A stretch of 64,000 nt of DNA from Hofstenia miamia (lineage: Eukaryota > Xenacoelomorpha > Acoela), in NCBI GenBank assembly GCA_004352715.1, contig SCFE01000098.1, positions 745,998 to 809,997 on the forward strand, written 5' to 3'. Shown here piece by piece: positions 54,585-64,000 of the stretch. The notes below the pieces were generated by a model. That model saw only the letters and a list, made by a program, of their open reading frames with translations. It searched no databases and was not told the origin of the DNA. The translations under genes were made by a program, and so were the position numbers. Each line of letters begins with the position of its first letter. Position 1 is the stretch's first letter.

Positions 54585-54999
54585 CCACAGGGCGTCATAG
54601 AAAATGAGAAGGTTAAGATACTGTGGGATTTCAACATACAGACGAGCAAAGTGATAGAAGCACGGAGGCCAGACATAGTAGTGGTAGACAAAGAGAAAAG
54701 ATTAGGAACAGTGATAGACATAGCAGTACCAATGGACAGAAATGTAGAAAGCAAGGAGAAAGAGAAGATAGACAAGTACAGAGAGTTGGCAGAGGAAATA
54801 GAAAAGGCTGTGGAAGTTAAAGAAGGTTGAAGTAGTCCCGGTAGTAGTAGGCGCACTAGGAGCAGTGAGTAAGAAGCATACGAGATACTTGGAGGAGTTG
54901 GGAGTACCAAAGTGGGGAGGAGCAGTAGCACAGAAGGCAGCATTGTTAGGAACAGCTAGAGTCCTGAGGAAAGCTCTCAGACTCCCTGGGAACTGGTGA
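54585..54999 (+). mobile_element. C-terminus of a LINE with a restriction-like endonuclease
   Basis: After the gap the frame reads KVKILWDFNIQTSKVIEARR, PDIVVVDKEKRLGTVIDIAV and PMDRNVESKEKEKIDKYREL to 54830. With one extra G (about 54824) it continues VVPVVVGALGAVSKKHTRYL, AAVALKxAALLGTAR-type block, and ends RKALRLPGNW with a stop at 54997-54999. RPDIV-x-VIDIAVP...K is the PD-(D/E)xK-like core of restriction-like endonucleases, as in R2/NeSL-type LINEs. A single frameshift and higher GC make it the youngest retroelement here. Confidence 0.7.
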
Positions 55000-55045
55000 G
55001 TTCCCCGAGCTGAGAGGGATACCAGCATGAAGCTGTGAGATTCAA

Positions 55046-55070
55046 GAATAATAATAATAATAATAATAAA
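55046..55070. repeat. (AAT)n tail of the preceding LINE
   Basis: ATAATAATAATAATAAT run about 50 bases after the LINE stop. Confidence 0.85.
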
Positions 55071-55258
55071 TTGAAAACCTTAGGAAAATCTGTATTTAAT
55101 TTAACTTTAAGAAATATATTATTTTGAATTTATATAAACTTTGCATGGAATTCTGCATGATATTGTATTTGATCTAATCCACAGAAACCATTCAAGAATT
55201 CTGATAACTTCCAAAAATGGGGGGGCAGGCCCTCTATCGCGTGATTCCACTTATAATA

Positions 55259-55847
55259 CAGAGTGTAACAAAAGTAACCAGACGCTTCATTTTACGAGAA
55301 ATCTAACTTTATTCATAAGAGTAGGCATAAAAAAACGAATCATTCATAGTAAAATATACAGTGTAGTGAATCTAAAACAACTTACTGAGGTTATAATGTC
55401 CAAAACGATTAATCATCGAAGAAGAAAGTGTTCATAGCAAATGTTCAAAATGATGACCATCATGTTTAATACATTTGTTAATCCGGTCAAGAACAGACCG
55501 ACACCCCTTGTTCACCAAATCTAATGGTATGGCACGAATTTCATCGGTAATAGCATTCTTTAAATCGTCCATAGTGTGTGGGTTTCTTTCATAAACTTTG
55601 TTCTTTAGTAAGTAAGCCTTTATCACTCAAGTCAGTCTCTGATCACGATCCTTGAGTAACGATCAATAGGAATGACGATTTCAAAAATTTCAATGAAAAA
55701 TCTGAACCCCAAATCGATTAAAGATGTAACATCGCTGTTGCAGAAAGACGAACCATCACTGTTAAATTTCCCTCCATTGATGTTTAGCTACGTAACTACA
55801 GTTCTTTCTTTCATTTTGCAACGTCTGGTTACTATTGTTACACACTG
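55259..55847 (-). mobile_element. internally deleted mariner-like element
   Basis: The ends CAGAGTGTAACAAAAGTAAC and, inverted, CAGTGTGTAACAATAGTAAC are flanked by TA (55257-55258, 55848-55849). Inside, on the minus strand, is only the last part of a transposase (55432-55626). Length 589 bp. Confidence 0.85.
55432..55626 (-). pseudogene. mariner-like transposase C-terminus
   Basis: Reads KNKVYERNPHTMDDLKNAIT, DEIRAIPLDLVNKGCRSVLD and ends GHHFEHLL, stop at 55432-55434. The (V)YxxxPxTxxxLKxAIxxEI...GxHFEHLL pattern is typical of the C-terminal end of arthropod mariner-like transposases. The catalytic aspartates are absent. Confidence 0.75.
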
Positions 55848-57003
55848 TAGTTTTTTTTTAACCTGACGTTCTATCTAAAAATGATTCAGATGCACAGGAT
55901 TAATACAAATTGCAAATTTATATGTACATTTGTATAATTTAAATGAAAAAAATATTTCTTTCAATTTTTTAAGCTTATTATTGCTGTCACATTTTTAAAG
56001 TTTCTCTAGCAACATATTAAATTGTATTGATGCGTCAAAAGCCAACGATCTTCATTGTGTTTCTTACGTGTGTAAACCACCTAGCAAATCACTTTCACAA
56101 GATCTAGCTATCATGTTGCAACACATAAATTTCCTTTGTATCAAGCTATTTTAAAATCTTGGTGTCATATCGTTAGTAATATTTTTCCAAGTGAAGAAGC
56201 AAACTTTATACTAAATTCCTAATTACTAAAGCCCATATTGTACATAATCATTGGATTTTGTTTTCAATGCCACATGTTTGCAATTTTCAGTAAAATTCAA
56301 ACTTCAAGTAGCATCCTACACTAAACAATTTTTGTTGAAAATTATTTGTTCAATTTTTGTGTGCTAAGATAGAAAATTTTTATATCCAATTTTTGCATAA
56401 CAAGGCATTTGAAAGTTCAGTTATTGCATTACAAACTTGATGGTGTTGCATAATTTTAGCATATATACATTTTGTCGCTGTAAAATTGCTATTAAAGATT
56501 ATACGATTGCGTAAAACTAAATCTTGCAAATCACTTAACCATCATTAAAGTCGACTTTGATTTTAGCTTATAGTAAAAATGCATAATCAATAAAATCTAT
56601 GGTATTCACTACATTTGGGTGGATTGAGTTGCAATTTGTTCTGCTCGTTTTTCGTAACAATTTGACCCAAGCCCCATTCAGTATTTTGTAACTCAGCCTA
56701 AATTATGTCAAATTTAAATTTCAAATTTTTTTGTTTGGATTGCTTCATCCTTTGCTTGAAATCATAGTTAATCTTATTAGTTAACATCTACTTACTGTAT
56801 ACAATAAAGTGTACTATATTCGTTTATTTATGTACATTAAGGGTATTTTGTATTTTAAATGTTGAAATGCTAGGTCATCTATGTATGGTGGTACAAACAA
56901 ACCATGATCTGTGGCTATGATTCGAGTAGGTATTGAACAGGTGCATAGAATGGATTTCATTTCAAACGAAAAACGTGTGTTCTGCTAACATGCTAACTTT
57001 TAG
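55848..57003. other. intron 9, final part, nothing recognised
   Basis: AT-rich; ends in the acceptor AACTTTTAG of exon 10. Confidence 0.45.
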
Positions 57004-57227
57004 GTTTGTCTAAATAATAAGTGCATTTGCCCATCAGGCTTAGTTGTAAAAGATAATGAGTGTAGAGGATGTTGGCTTAACGCAAGTGTCTGCAAAGTAC
57101 CTTCTGGAATAGCTCACTGCGGAAGAATCAATCATTACCATTGCGTGTGCCCGTTTGGCATGGTTTTCACAAAGCCGCCAAACAGTTCGACATACGTTTG
57201 TACTTCTTGTGATGCTGATATACCTGA
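57004..57227 (+). CDS. LU-domain membrane glycoprotein, exon 10 (EGF-like, Cys-rich)
   Basis: Phase-0 acceptor CTTTTAG, then VCLNNKCICPSGLVVKDNEC, RGCWLNASVCKVPSG, INHYHCVCPFGMVFTKPP and VCTSCDADIPE. There are eleven cysteines in 74 codons. CxxxxCxCPSG and CxxxxxxxCxCPFG are EGF-type C-terminal signatures, so it carries two EGF-like or EGF-related modules in an extracellular stalk. Sequons NAS and NSS. The donor GA|GTAAGT leaves two bases that join exon 11. Confidence 0.8.
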
Positions 57228-58182
57228 GTAAGTTTCCAAACAACTATAGTATTTTCTTACATATTCTTAGGATCACTTAACCTCTCGTTAAAATGATTGC
57301 ATTTAAATTAGACTCTTTTAATGTCACTTTTCGTTGCACGGATAATATTATAATTTATTCCTGAGAAGCTCAAATAACAGCTTTTGTTAGCCTGAAAAAG
57401 AAAGATCATATCATCCGCCCGGTCATTCAACTATTGTATATAATAGATAGAGGTGAATGAATAATTATCGTTTTCACTTTTGAAAATATTTATTTGATAT
57501 TAAACTACAGAATCATTTAAAGAATCAATCTTGAAGATTTTAAATTTTTAATTAATTAAAAACAAAGGATCCATTCCAATCATGAAGAAATGAAAAATCA
57601 AACCTCAGAATACAAAACAAACAATTGGTTTCACATCCACTAGTTATGAAGATGAATATTAGGTACACTCATCCAACATAATATCTTGAGCAAATGTGGA
57701 ACCTAATATTTTCATAACTAACTCCAGTTATGAATTTCACCCCAATTCTACTATGAATTTTTTAAATTCTGTGATGGCTTATAATTCACGATCTAATGAA
57801 GATATTTAAAGCCTGAAAACAGCACAAGACAGAGAATTGTTGCCTCTTTTTTTTCGACTTTAATTCACGATAACTTTTAACTTTGCGCATGTTATTTTCA
57901 TGGGCATTAGATCATCTCATTATCTGAACACTAGGTATGGAAAAAATTTGAATATTCTTACAAAAATCTCATTGAAAAAAATTCTTCTGTGGATGAACTT
58001 CAGGCAGACGTCACAAGAATAAGCTTTAGCAAAAATCTTCACCTTTGCATAGATGTGTCCGTGTAACACGCCTTCAATATTTTTTAAAAGGCTTGGTGTG
58101 TCTAAAAGTGTGTACAAATTGAAAATAACGCTAGTCGACATAGGGTTAAGCATAAATTCTTATTAACCTAAAATCACATATA
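57228..58182. other. intron 10, first part, nothing firm
   Basis: A 77-codon minus-strand frame (57920-58153) has no splice or motif support. Confidence 0.4.
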
Positions 58183-58575
58183 CCGTAAAACCTGTAATTG
58201 AAGGCTACCTGTAATATAAGGCCACCCTAGCGAGGAGGTTGAAAAATAAAAGGCCACACTGTAATTGAAGGCCACCCTAGCGAAGACGTTGAAAATAGCT
58301 ATCCACTTTTCTCTTTCAAGGATGGAGATACGCGCGGGTACGTACGTACGTGCGTACGTACGCACACACGCACGCACAACTCAACGAGGTTTCAACTGAT
58401 TTGAAACATTTGAAGTAGTTATGAAATTAAAATTTGTATAGACCTAAAAATACCAAAAATTGATGGTTGAAAAATAGAAGGTCACCCTGAATTGAAGGCC
58501 ATCTGTAATAGAAGTCCACCCTAACAAGGAGGTTGTAAAATAAAAAGCCATGGCCTTCAATTACAGGTTTTACGG
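58183..58575. mobile_element. Tc1/mariner-type MITE with internal tandem repeats
   Basis: The ends CCGTAAAACCTGTAATTGAA and TTCAATTACAGGTTTTACGG are a long inverted repeat flanked by TA (58181-58182, 58576-58577). The interior repeats units of GAAGGCCACCCTAGCGAGG type several times, with a (CGTA)n-(CGCA)n tract in the middle. Length 393 bp, non-coding. Confidence 0.8.
58333..58377. repeat. alternating purine-pyrimidine tract (CGTA)n/(CGCA)n
   Basis: CGCGCGGGTACGTACGTACG then TGCGTACGTACGCACACACG: strictly alternating over most of its length, a sequence able to adopt Z-DNA. Confidence 0.7.
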
Positions 58576-58896
58576 TAATTTAAACTATCATGTTTGAATA
58601 GCGAAAATCGTCGAGAAAATTTGTATTGAGCATTTTCAGTTTTATTTTCAGGGCACATTTCTGAATTCACAAAGTGACACTTGAAAATCAATTTGAAACG
58701 TTGTTTACCACTATCCAATTGTACATCATTAAAAAAATCTTCCATAATAATTTAAGGAGTGTTTTCTGTAGAAACATATTATCCAAACTAATTAATTCAA
58801 ATTCAGGTATGTTCGTGCAATTAGTGTAATTAATTTATCATAAGTCATAGCATATTTATGTTTATATTAAATAAGATTTTTTCATGTGGATTTTAG

Positions 58897-59173
58897 ACGT
58901 CAATGCAATTTGAATTATGATAACGCTGTCCAGAAATGTATTTCACAGAAAAGAGACTATCTAACGCCACAATGTGAAAATCAAGAAATTAAGGATTACG
59001 AAGATCCACAGCAATCCACTTTCAGGTGTTTTCAATGCAACACATCAGCTGGATGCACTTCACTAAAAAATTATGAAAGTCATTGTTCGGCATGTTACGC
59101 TGAAATTTTCCTCACTATGAAGCAATTCAATGCATCCAATTTCAAAAAGTACAGCATGTATAACCACAAAATG
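58897..59173 (+). CDS. LU-domain membrane glycoprotein, exon 11 (start of LU domain)
   Basis: Acceptor GGATTTTAG. The first base completes the split codon from exon 10 (GA+A, Glu). The frame then reads RQCNLNYDNAVQKCISQKRD, STFRCFQCNTSAGCTSLKNY, ESHCSACYAEIFLTMKQ and ends YNHKM at a phase-0 donor (ATG|GTAAGA). FRCFQCNTSAGC is the classic opening of a Ly-6/uPAR (LU, three-finger) domain. Sequons NTS and NAS. The domain continues in exon 12. Confidence 0.8.
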
Positions 59174-59581
59174 GTAAGAAAACTAACAATTAGGTGTGGG
59201 GGTTAAACTGACATGTATCTATTAATCAAAACCCAAGCATTTCGTTATAAGCTGATTCCGTTAACCTAATATTGTGGGTATTTACATGAAGTTCTTCAGT
59301 AGTATGGTAGACCTATATGGTATTTACGAAGTTTGCATTCAAAAAATTCTTTAAAAAAACTTCAAAATTTCAATTTGAGTAAGTATCTGATCTTATTGTT
59401 AATGTGGTTCTGTTTATACTCTTAACATGTGCAACAAAAAGTTAATATATATATGTTCTCATTTTGTTAAAATAAGTTAATCTTAATGAATTTGCTAAAA
59501 GTAATATTTGATTTTCAGTCACTTTTTCATCTACTATTATCAGTGACATACCGATATTATTTATATATATATATATATATA

Positions 59582-60332
59582 CAGGGTAAGCCATAAGTAA
59601 CTTGATATTTTAATTAGCCACAAAAATAAAAATAAAAACAACCACAAAGTCAAAGTATATTTTTTATAATGATCAATACATGGGATTTATAAAAGTTAAA
59701 TTAAATGTTCAATCGCGCCGCCATTGTTTGCAATAACCATTTCACATCTTTTGTGCAAATTTTCTACTGAGCGGCGAAGTTCATCAACGGATATTTCATC
59801 GATTTCTTTAATGATCTTTTGTTTCAAGTCATCTAAATCATTGGCCCGATATGAATGAAAAACTCGTGCCTTTAAAGTTCCCCACAGGTAGAAATCTAAA
59901 GGCGATAAATCAGGCGACCTGGGAGGCCATGGAACTCCGTAGCCTCTTCCTATCACACGATTTTCTGGAAGCTGACTTGAGATAAAATCACGAGCTAAGA
60001 CCGAAAAGTGAGGAGGCGCTCCATCATGTTGGAAGATAACAGATCGCATTTNCAACGGATATTTCATCGATTTCTTTAATGATCTTTTGTTTCAAGTCAT
60101 CTAAATCATTGGATATGAAATATCCGTTGATGAACTTCGCCGCTCAGTAGAAAATTTGCACAAAAGATGTGAAATGGTTATTGCAAACAATGGCGGCGCG
60201 ATTGAACATTTAATTTAACTTTTATAAATCCCATGTATTGATCATTATAAAAAATATACTTTGACTTTGTGGTTGTTTTTATTTTTATTTTTGTGGCTAA
60301 TTAAAATATCAAGTTACTTATGGCTTACCCTG
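59582..60332. mobile_element. palindromic mariner-like element
   Basis: It is bounded by TA and by CAGGGTAAGCCATAAGTAAC at both ends (inverted). The two arms, 59582-59799 and 60115-60332, are 218-base inverted copies, far longer than a terminal repeat, and include transposase C-terminal coding sequence on both sides. The middle holds the rest of the transposase fragment (to 60051), a single N, and a 60-base repeat (60053-60112) of 59785-59844. Either a fold-back derivative or an assembly chimera. It lies in intron 11. Confidence 0.8.
59696..60051 (-). pseudogene. mariner-like transposase, C-terminal third
   Basis: Minus-strand frame: RSVIFQHDGAPPHFSVLARD, GYGVPWPPRSPDLSPLDFYL, WGTLKARVFHSYRANDLDDL and NLHKRCEMVIANNGGAIEHL. 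QHDGAPPHF holds the second catalytic Asp and SPDLSPLDFYLWG the third acidic residue. I count 37 residues to the SPD and 42 to the PLD aspartate, longer than the classic mariner 34. The N-terminal two thirds are missing, cut at the N at 60052. Confidence 0.85.
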
Positions 60333-61122
60333 TATATATATTGATAAAATTAAATTTTTATTAAACTCATTTTCTATAGTGAATTTGTAGTTAATAAAGT
60401 GTATCTGCCTCATAGATTTCAGAAACCACTTGATTTGAGTGACATTACATGATCATTTAATTCTGTAAGCTGTATTTCATTATTGCAAGTGGCGAAAATT
60501 ACAAAAGCATTTGGGTGAAAATTTTGTAAAACCTTGAAATTTAGTTTCATCATGATTTTTAATTTATTATTAGGAACACTTTTATTAAAATTTTTACATT
60601 AAGTCGTGTTTCATCTTCATTTTTTATATTTTAGATACTAATTTATATACAAATATAGAATATTTTTTATATAAATATAATTGATACATAAATATAAGAT
60701 ATTTTTTAGTTGCGTCATTTTTCCAATTTATTTGGGATAGTTTCATTAAAGTGACATATTTTATTGCAATATACATGTATATTCAATAAATATTTGTAAC
60801 GCATAACTAAATATTGTTTCAAACACAGAACTAACATTTGCAAATAAATATTTAAATATTAAAATCTCTAGATTCATTAACTTTATTTGAAAAAGTTGTT
60901 GACCATAAGTTTCTTTACTAATTCAAAGCTGCGCTAAAAATTGTTTTAGCGATAAAGTGTAATATATGTGAAACCAAAATTTGTATAAAAGATTTTTATA
61001 TTAATGAGATAAAATACATGTGCATAGGTTTACCTACCAATTTATTAGTCTTATTCCTTAAAAATAATTGCCTACGAAATACTTAGATAAATCTTGGAGA
61101 AATCAATACTTTCATCGTAAAG
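60333..61122. other. intron 11, last part
   Basis: AT-rich, nothing recognised. Confidence 0.5.
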
Positions 61123-61407
61123 AAAGGTTGTGCACCTTCTTGGACAAAGCCTAATCAGTGCGGAAATAATGCCGTTACAGAATGCAAGCATTTGAAATCA
61201 TATATGATAGCATGCTATTACTGCTGCAGAAGATCATTTTGCAACTTTCGTAACATCGTCCCATACTGGACAGAACTTGTTGCTGACCGTGATTTACACA
61301 ACTTTGTAGTTGGTGCTTGTGTAGGTTTTGCTATTTTGGTTTTATTATTCCTAATATTGGTTCTACGTGGCATATTTTGGTGTGAAATGTTTGATTACAA
61401 ATTTTAG
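61123..61407 (+). CDS. LU-domain membrane glycoprotein, last exon (LU end, TM helix)
   Basis: In phase 0 with exon 11, the frame reads KGCAPSWTKPNQCGNNAVTE, CKHLKSYMIACYYCCRRSFC and N. The CCxxxxCN ending closes the LU three-finger domain. Then WTELVADRDLHNFVVGACVG, FAILVLLFLILVLRGIFW (a single transmembrane helix) and a short tail CEMFDYKF with stop at 61405-61407. The protein is thus type I, with a tiny cytoplasmic end and no GPI-type terminus. The acceptor (ATCGTAAAG) is weak, but the phase and domain continuity support it. Confidence 0.8.
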   Translation, partial: KGCAPSWTKPNQCGNNAVTECKHLKSYMIACYYCCRRSFCNFRNIVPYWTELVADRDLHNFVVGACVGFAILVLLFLILVLRGIFWCEMFDYKF

Positions 61408-61539
61408 TATATTGCGTATGTGCAAATATTACGTAATTTATTTACTTTTGATATTCATTTTAAAAACGATCCGAACATGGTGAAGGATTAATGATGCCCA
61501 TTCCAAAATCCTTAAAATCAAAACGCAGAAATGACTTAG
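61408..61539. other. 3' UTR of the long gene
   Basis: Short AT-rich stretch before LINE B copy 2. No AATAAA seen. Confidence 0.4.
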
Positions 61540-62965
61540 AAATCAAACATGAAATTCTTGCAACGTGAACTCATAAACATTGGTTACAATCCAAATATGA
61601 ATTATATCTCTGATTTTCGCCACCACAAAATTGAAGAAATCAAATAAGCCATTCTAGAAAATAAATTTATTAGTGTCCTTGGAGACATTAATTCCAATTA
61701 CTTAAAGTCTTCTGAATCAAAACGAACTGAAGATATTTGTGATATTTCAAACTATTAATAAAACCAATCCGACTAGATTTTCAAACTTAATAGATTATTT
61801 CTTATCCGACAGTTCCAATAAACATAAAACCTATATATTTGAATCATTTAATGACCACAATCTTTGCGTATGTGTTATTAAAAATGCGTTGAAAACTAAA
61901 TATTGGACATTTGTTTATCGTAGGGATTTCAGCAATTTCAAAAAATTTATAAAGTTGTTGAAAAACATTGCTTTTAATTGAACCTACACTTTAATGACGC
62001 CAATAGTTAAAATTTATTACGCGTGAAATAAAGTAGCACCGCTACAAGCCAAATTAATTACCACTATATTAAGACCGGTGATTAACCAACCTCCCCATTC
62101 CGACTTGATTAGAGAACAGGTAATTAATAAAAGTAATCTATTTGAACTTGCAAAGTCGAATCCTCTTAATTTTAATTGGACTAATTAGGAGGTGGCTAAG
62201 CAAATAATGAAACGGAGCCGCAAATCAAATTACGAATCTAAGGTAAAGATTACTTCAAACGACTAAAGAAATCTAACCAAAAATGGAATGTCTTAACAAA
62301 GGCATTGGGAAAACTAAAGGTCTAAATATTCGTATTGAAGCAATTAAATATGATAACAGGTCATTCAAGAATACGATTATTGCAAATGTTTTCAATTTTT
62401 TTGAAAATATCACAAATTCAATTTTATATTCGAAGAAAGCTTTTCCTCCCAACAACTCAGTAAAAGAAAAGAACAGTCTCATTTCATTTTATTTCCTTTT
62501 AAAAGTTTTAAAATATTGCAAATAAGCTAGATAATAATAAATCTTGTGGATCCAGTAACATACCGTATTGAATAACTAAAGAATATTTTTACATTTTTGG
62601 TGAATACCTGCTTGAAGCATTTAATCAAAATTTTATAAAAAATGATTTTCCTATCCTCATAAAACAATCTGATATTTCACTGTTATTTAAAAGGGAGACC
62701 CGATAGATCTATTGACTTATAAAGCATAACACACCCTTTCTCAAAAATATTTGAAAAACTTTTAGCTGTACAAATGTTGAAGTTTATCAATGACAATAAA
62801 ATAATCAATTTGGAATTCGACCTAAACTCAACACATCTGATGCGATTTTATCAATCACAGAAACGATTAAATTAGATTAAAATTAAAATTTGTTCACGGC
62901 GGTAACTTTATTTGATTTAAGTAAAGCTTTTAACTCAATGTATTTTGACATTCTAAAAGAATAAT

Positions 62966-63160
62966 TTGGGCGAAAAGGTTTTAGTCTCAAATGCAATAAA
63001 TTTTATTATGGGTTTTCTACGCAATTGCAATCAACGAATAATATTTGATAACATTTTTTCAGANGGGCGAAAAGGTTTTAGTCTCAAATGCAATAAATTT
63101 TATTATGGGTTTTCTACACAATTGCAATTAACGAATAATATTTGATAACATTTTTTCAGA
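62966..63160. repeat. 95-bp unmerged overlap around the single N at 63064
   Basis: GGGCGAAAAGGTTTTAGTCT through ACATTTTTTCAGA occurs twice in direct succession, at 62968-63063 and 63065-63160, with single-base differences. A contig-join artefact inside LINE B copy 2. Confidence 0.8.
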
Positions 63161-63280
63161 ATATACTATTGCAAATTTAGGTGTACCGCAAGGAATTGCA
63201 TTAATCCCCATTCTACTTGCAATAAACGTAAATGACATTTCAAAATCCTTGGAAAATGAAACTATTTATCAATATGCAGA

Positions 63281-63475
63281 CAGGGGCGCACGCAGGGTTT
63301 TCTGACTTGGGGATATGCTAGTAATGACCAAAAGAGACCCAAAAAAATGCATTTCACGACCTAGATTATAAATTATTTGATTTTTTTACCGAAAATTTTT
63401 TTGATTTAGTCAGTCAAAATCACTTTTGCAAACCTGATGGGGTACATTCCATCATTCTCCCCGTGTACGCCACTG
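63281..63475. mobile_element. hAT MITE in LINE B copy 2
   Basis: Same element as 48594-48791, 195 bp, with the same flanking TATGCAGA / TACGCAGA duplication (63273-63280, 63476-63483). Confidence 0.85.
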
Positions 63476-64000
63476 TACGCAGATGATACTTGCAAATTAC
63501 GAACAGCAAGAAATATTTTTGAGACAACCAGACATCTGACAAAATATCATGAAAAATCTTGTAACATATTTCAATCGTAATAAACTAAGAATAAATTCTG
63601 ACAAAACTCAACTTACCATTTTTCCATCTAAAGAAGAAAGAATATTTTCTGAAAGTATTAAAAAATTAATGCTTGTAATAATAAAATTTTGCAAGGAACA
63701 TGTGTAAATTACCTTAGTGTACTAATAGACAATGATTAAAAATTAGACAATTTTCTTTCCTAAAAATTGAAAAAGATTGCAACTGGAATCAAGTATTTGT
63801 AAATTTTGCGTCATGTAGGACACACTTTTCATGTAGAATTAATGCATTCATTTGTACTGAGTCGTTTTAATTACAGTTCATTTTTTTCAAAACATTACAA
63901 TCAAAAAATTTTAATTGAATATTTAGAAAACTTCGTTATATGAAAAACCATGAATCTATAACACAATTAAGATCATCATTTGATATCTTGGCCTAAAGTT

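Larger units (their letters stand above)
61540..64000 (+). mobile_element. LINE B copy 2 with endonuclease part
   Basis: Adds the 5' portion missing in copy 1. ISVLGDINSNYLKSSESK (about 61670) and FSNLIDYFLSDSSNKHKTYI then FESFNDHNLCVCVI (61739-61981) are AP-endonuclease blocks ending in the catalytic DH. From 62053 it runs parallel to 47497-49340 with the same stops and the same hAT MITE (63281-63475). A single N (63064) with a 95-base overlap interrupts it. It runs off the end of the window. Confidence 0.8.

Noticed and set aside
53549-54943. A 464-codon minus-strand frame rich in Leu, Ser and Pro
   Set aside because: It spans the N gap and otherwise is the antisense of the LINE endonuclease C-terminus.
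57920-58153. 77-codon minus-strand frame in intron 10
   Set aside because: No motif, no splice sites, and no composition shift.
1-64000. tRNA, rRNA, CRISPR arrays, bacterial operons or ribosome-binding sites
   Set aside because: No cloverleaf, rRNA or spaced-repeat array was seen; splice sites and transposon content show eukaryotic nuclear DNA.

Overview
Kind of organism. This is AT-rich (roughly 70% by eye) animal nuclear DNA. The genes are split into small exons with GT/AG splice sites, and introns of up to about 15 kb are packed with decayed transposons. One gene tail is recognisably HINFP, a metazoan histone-H4 transcription factor. The transposon set (Tc1/mariner with a WPPRSPDLSPLDF-type transposase, hAT, piggyBac, Penelope-like elements with GIY-YIG domains, jockey/CR1-type LINEs) is what one expects of an invertebrate, most likely an arthropod. 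I cannot name the species. The window is draft assembly: three gaps of exactly 1000 N, several smaller ones at (TA)n, and seven single-N contig joins. Most of those joins carry an unmerged overlap, so some apparent tandem duplications are probably assembly artefacts.

Layout. 0.3-1.4 kb (+): last two exons of a HINFP homologue, with a hAT MITE in the intron between them. 1.8-4.9 kb (-): two or three exons of unidentified genes. 2.8-8.1 kb: MITEs (unassigned, hAT-like, piggyBac) and a dead Tc1-like transposase. 8-12.7 kb: nothing recognisable. 12.7-15.4 kb (+): exons of a C2H2 zinc-finger gene broken up by a misassembly. 17.3-20.2 kb: a LINE 3' end, a hAT element with a perfect 8-bp target duplication, and a Tc1-like N-terminus.

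20.4-61.4 kb (+): one long gene, my reconstruction. It has about twelve exons: a signal-peptide exon (present twice because of a contig join), several exons rich in glycosylation sequons, a cysteine-rich EGF-like exon, then a Ly-6/uPAR (LU) domain split over two exons, a transmembrane helix and a short cytoplasmic tail. From exon 7 to exon 12 every intron phase agrees, which is strong evidence for a single gene. I do not recognise the family.

The introns of this gene hold most of the window's transposons: two Penelope-like elements (36.2-41.3 kb), LINEs at 31.7, 43.0, 47.5, 52.3 and 54.6 kb, several MITEs (51.8, 51.9, 55.3, 58.2 kb) and a palindromic mariner derivative (59.6-60.3 kb). The LINE at 47.5-49.3 kb is repeated almost exactly at 62-64 kb, both times with the same hAT MITE inserted inside the reverse-transcriptase active-site codons. 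The ends of the Penelope-like elements carry hammerhead-ribozyme-like motifs.
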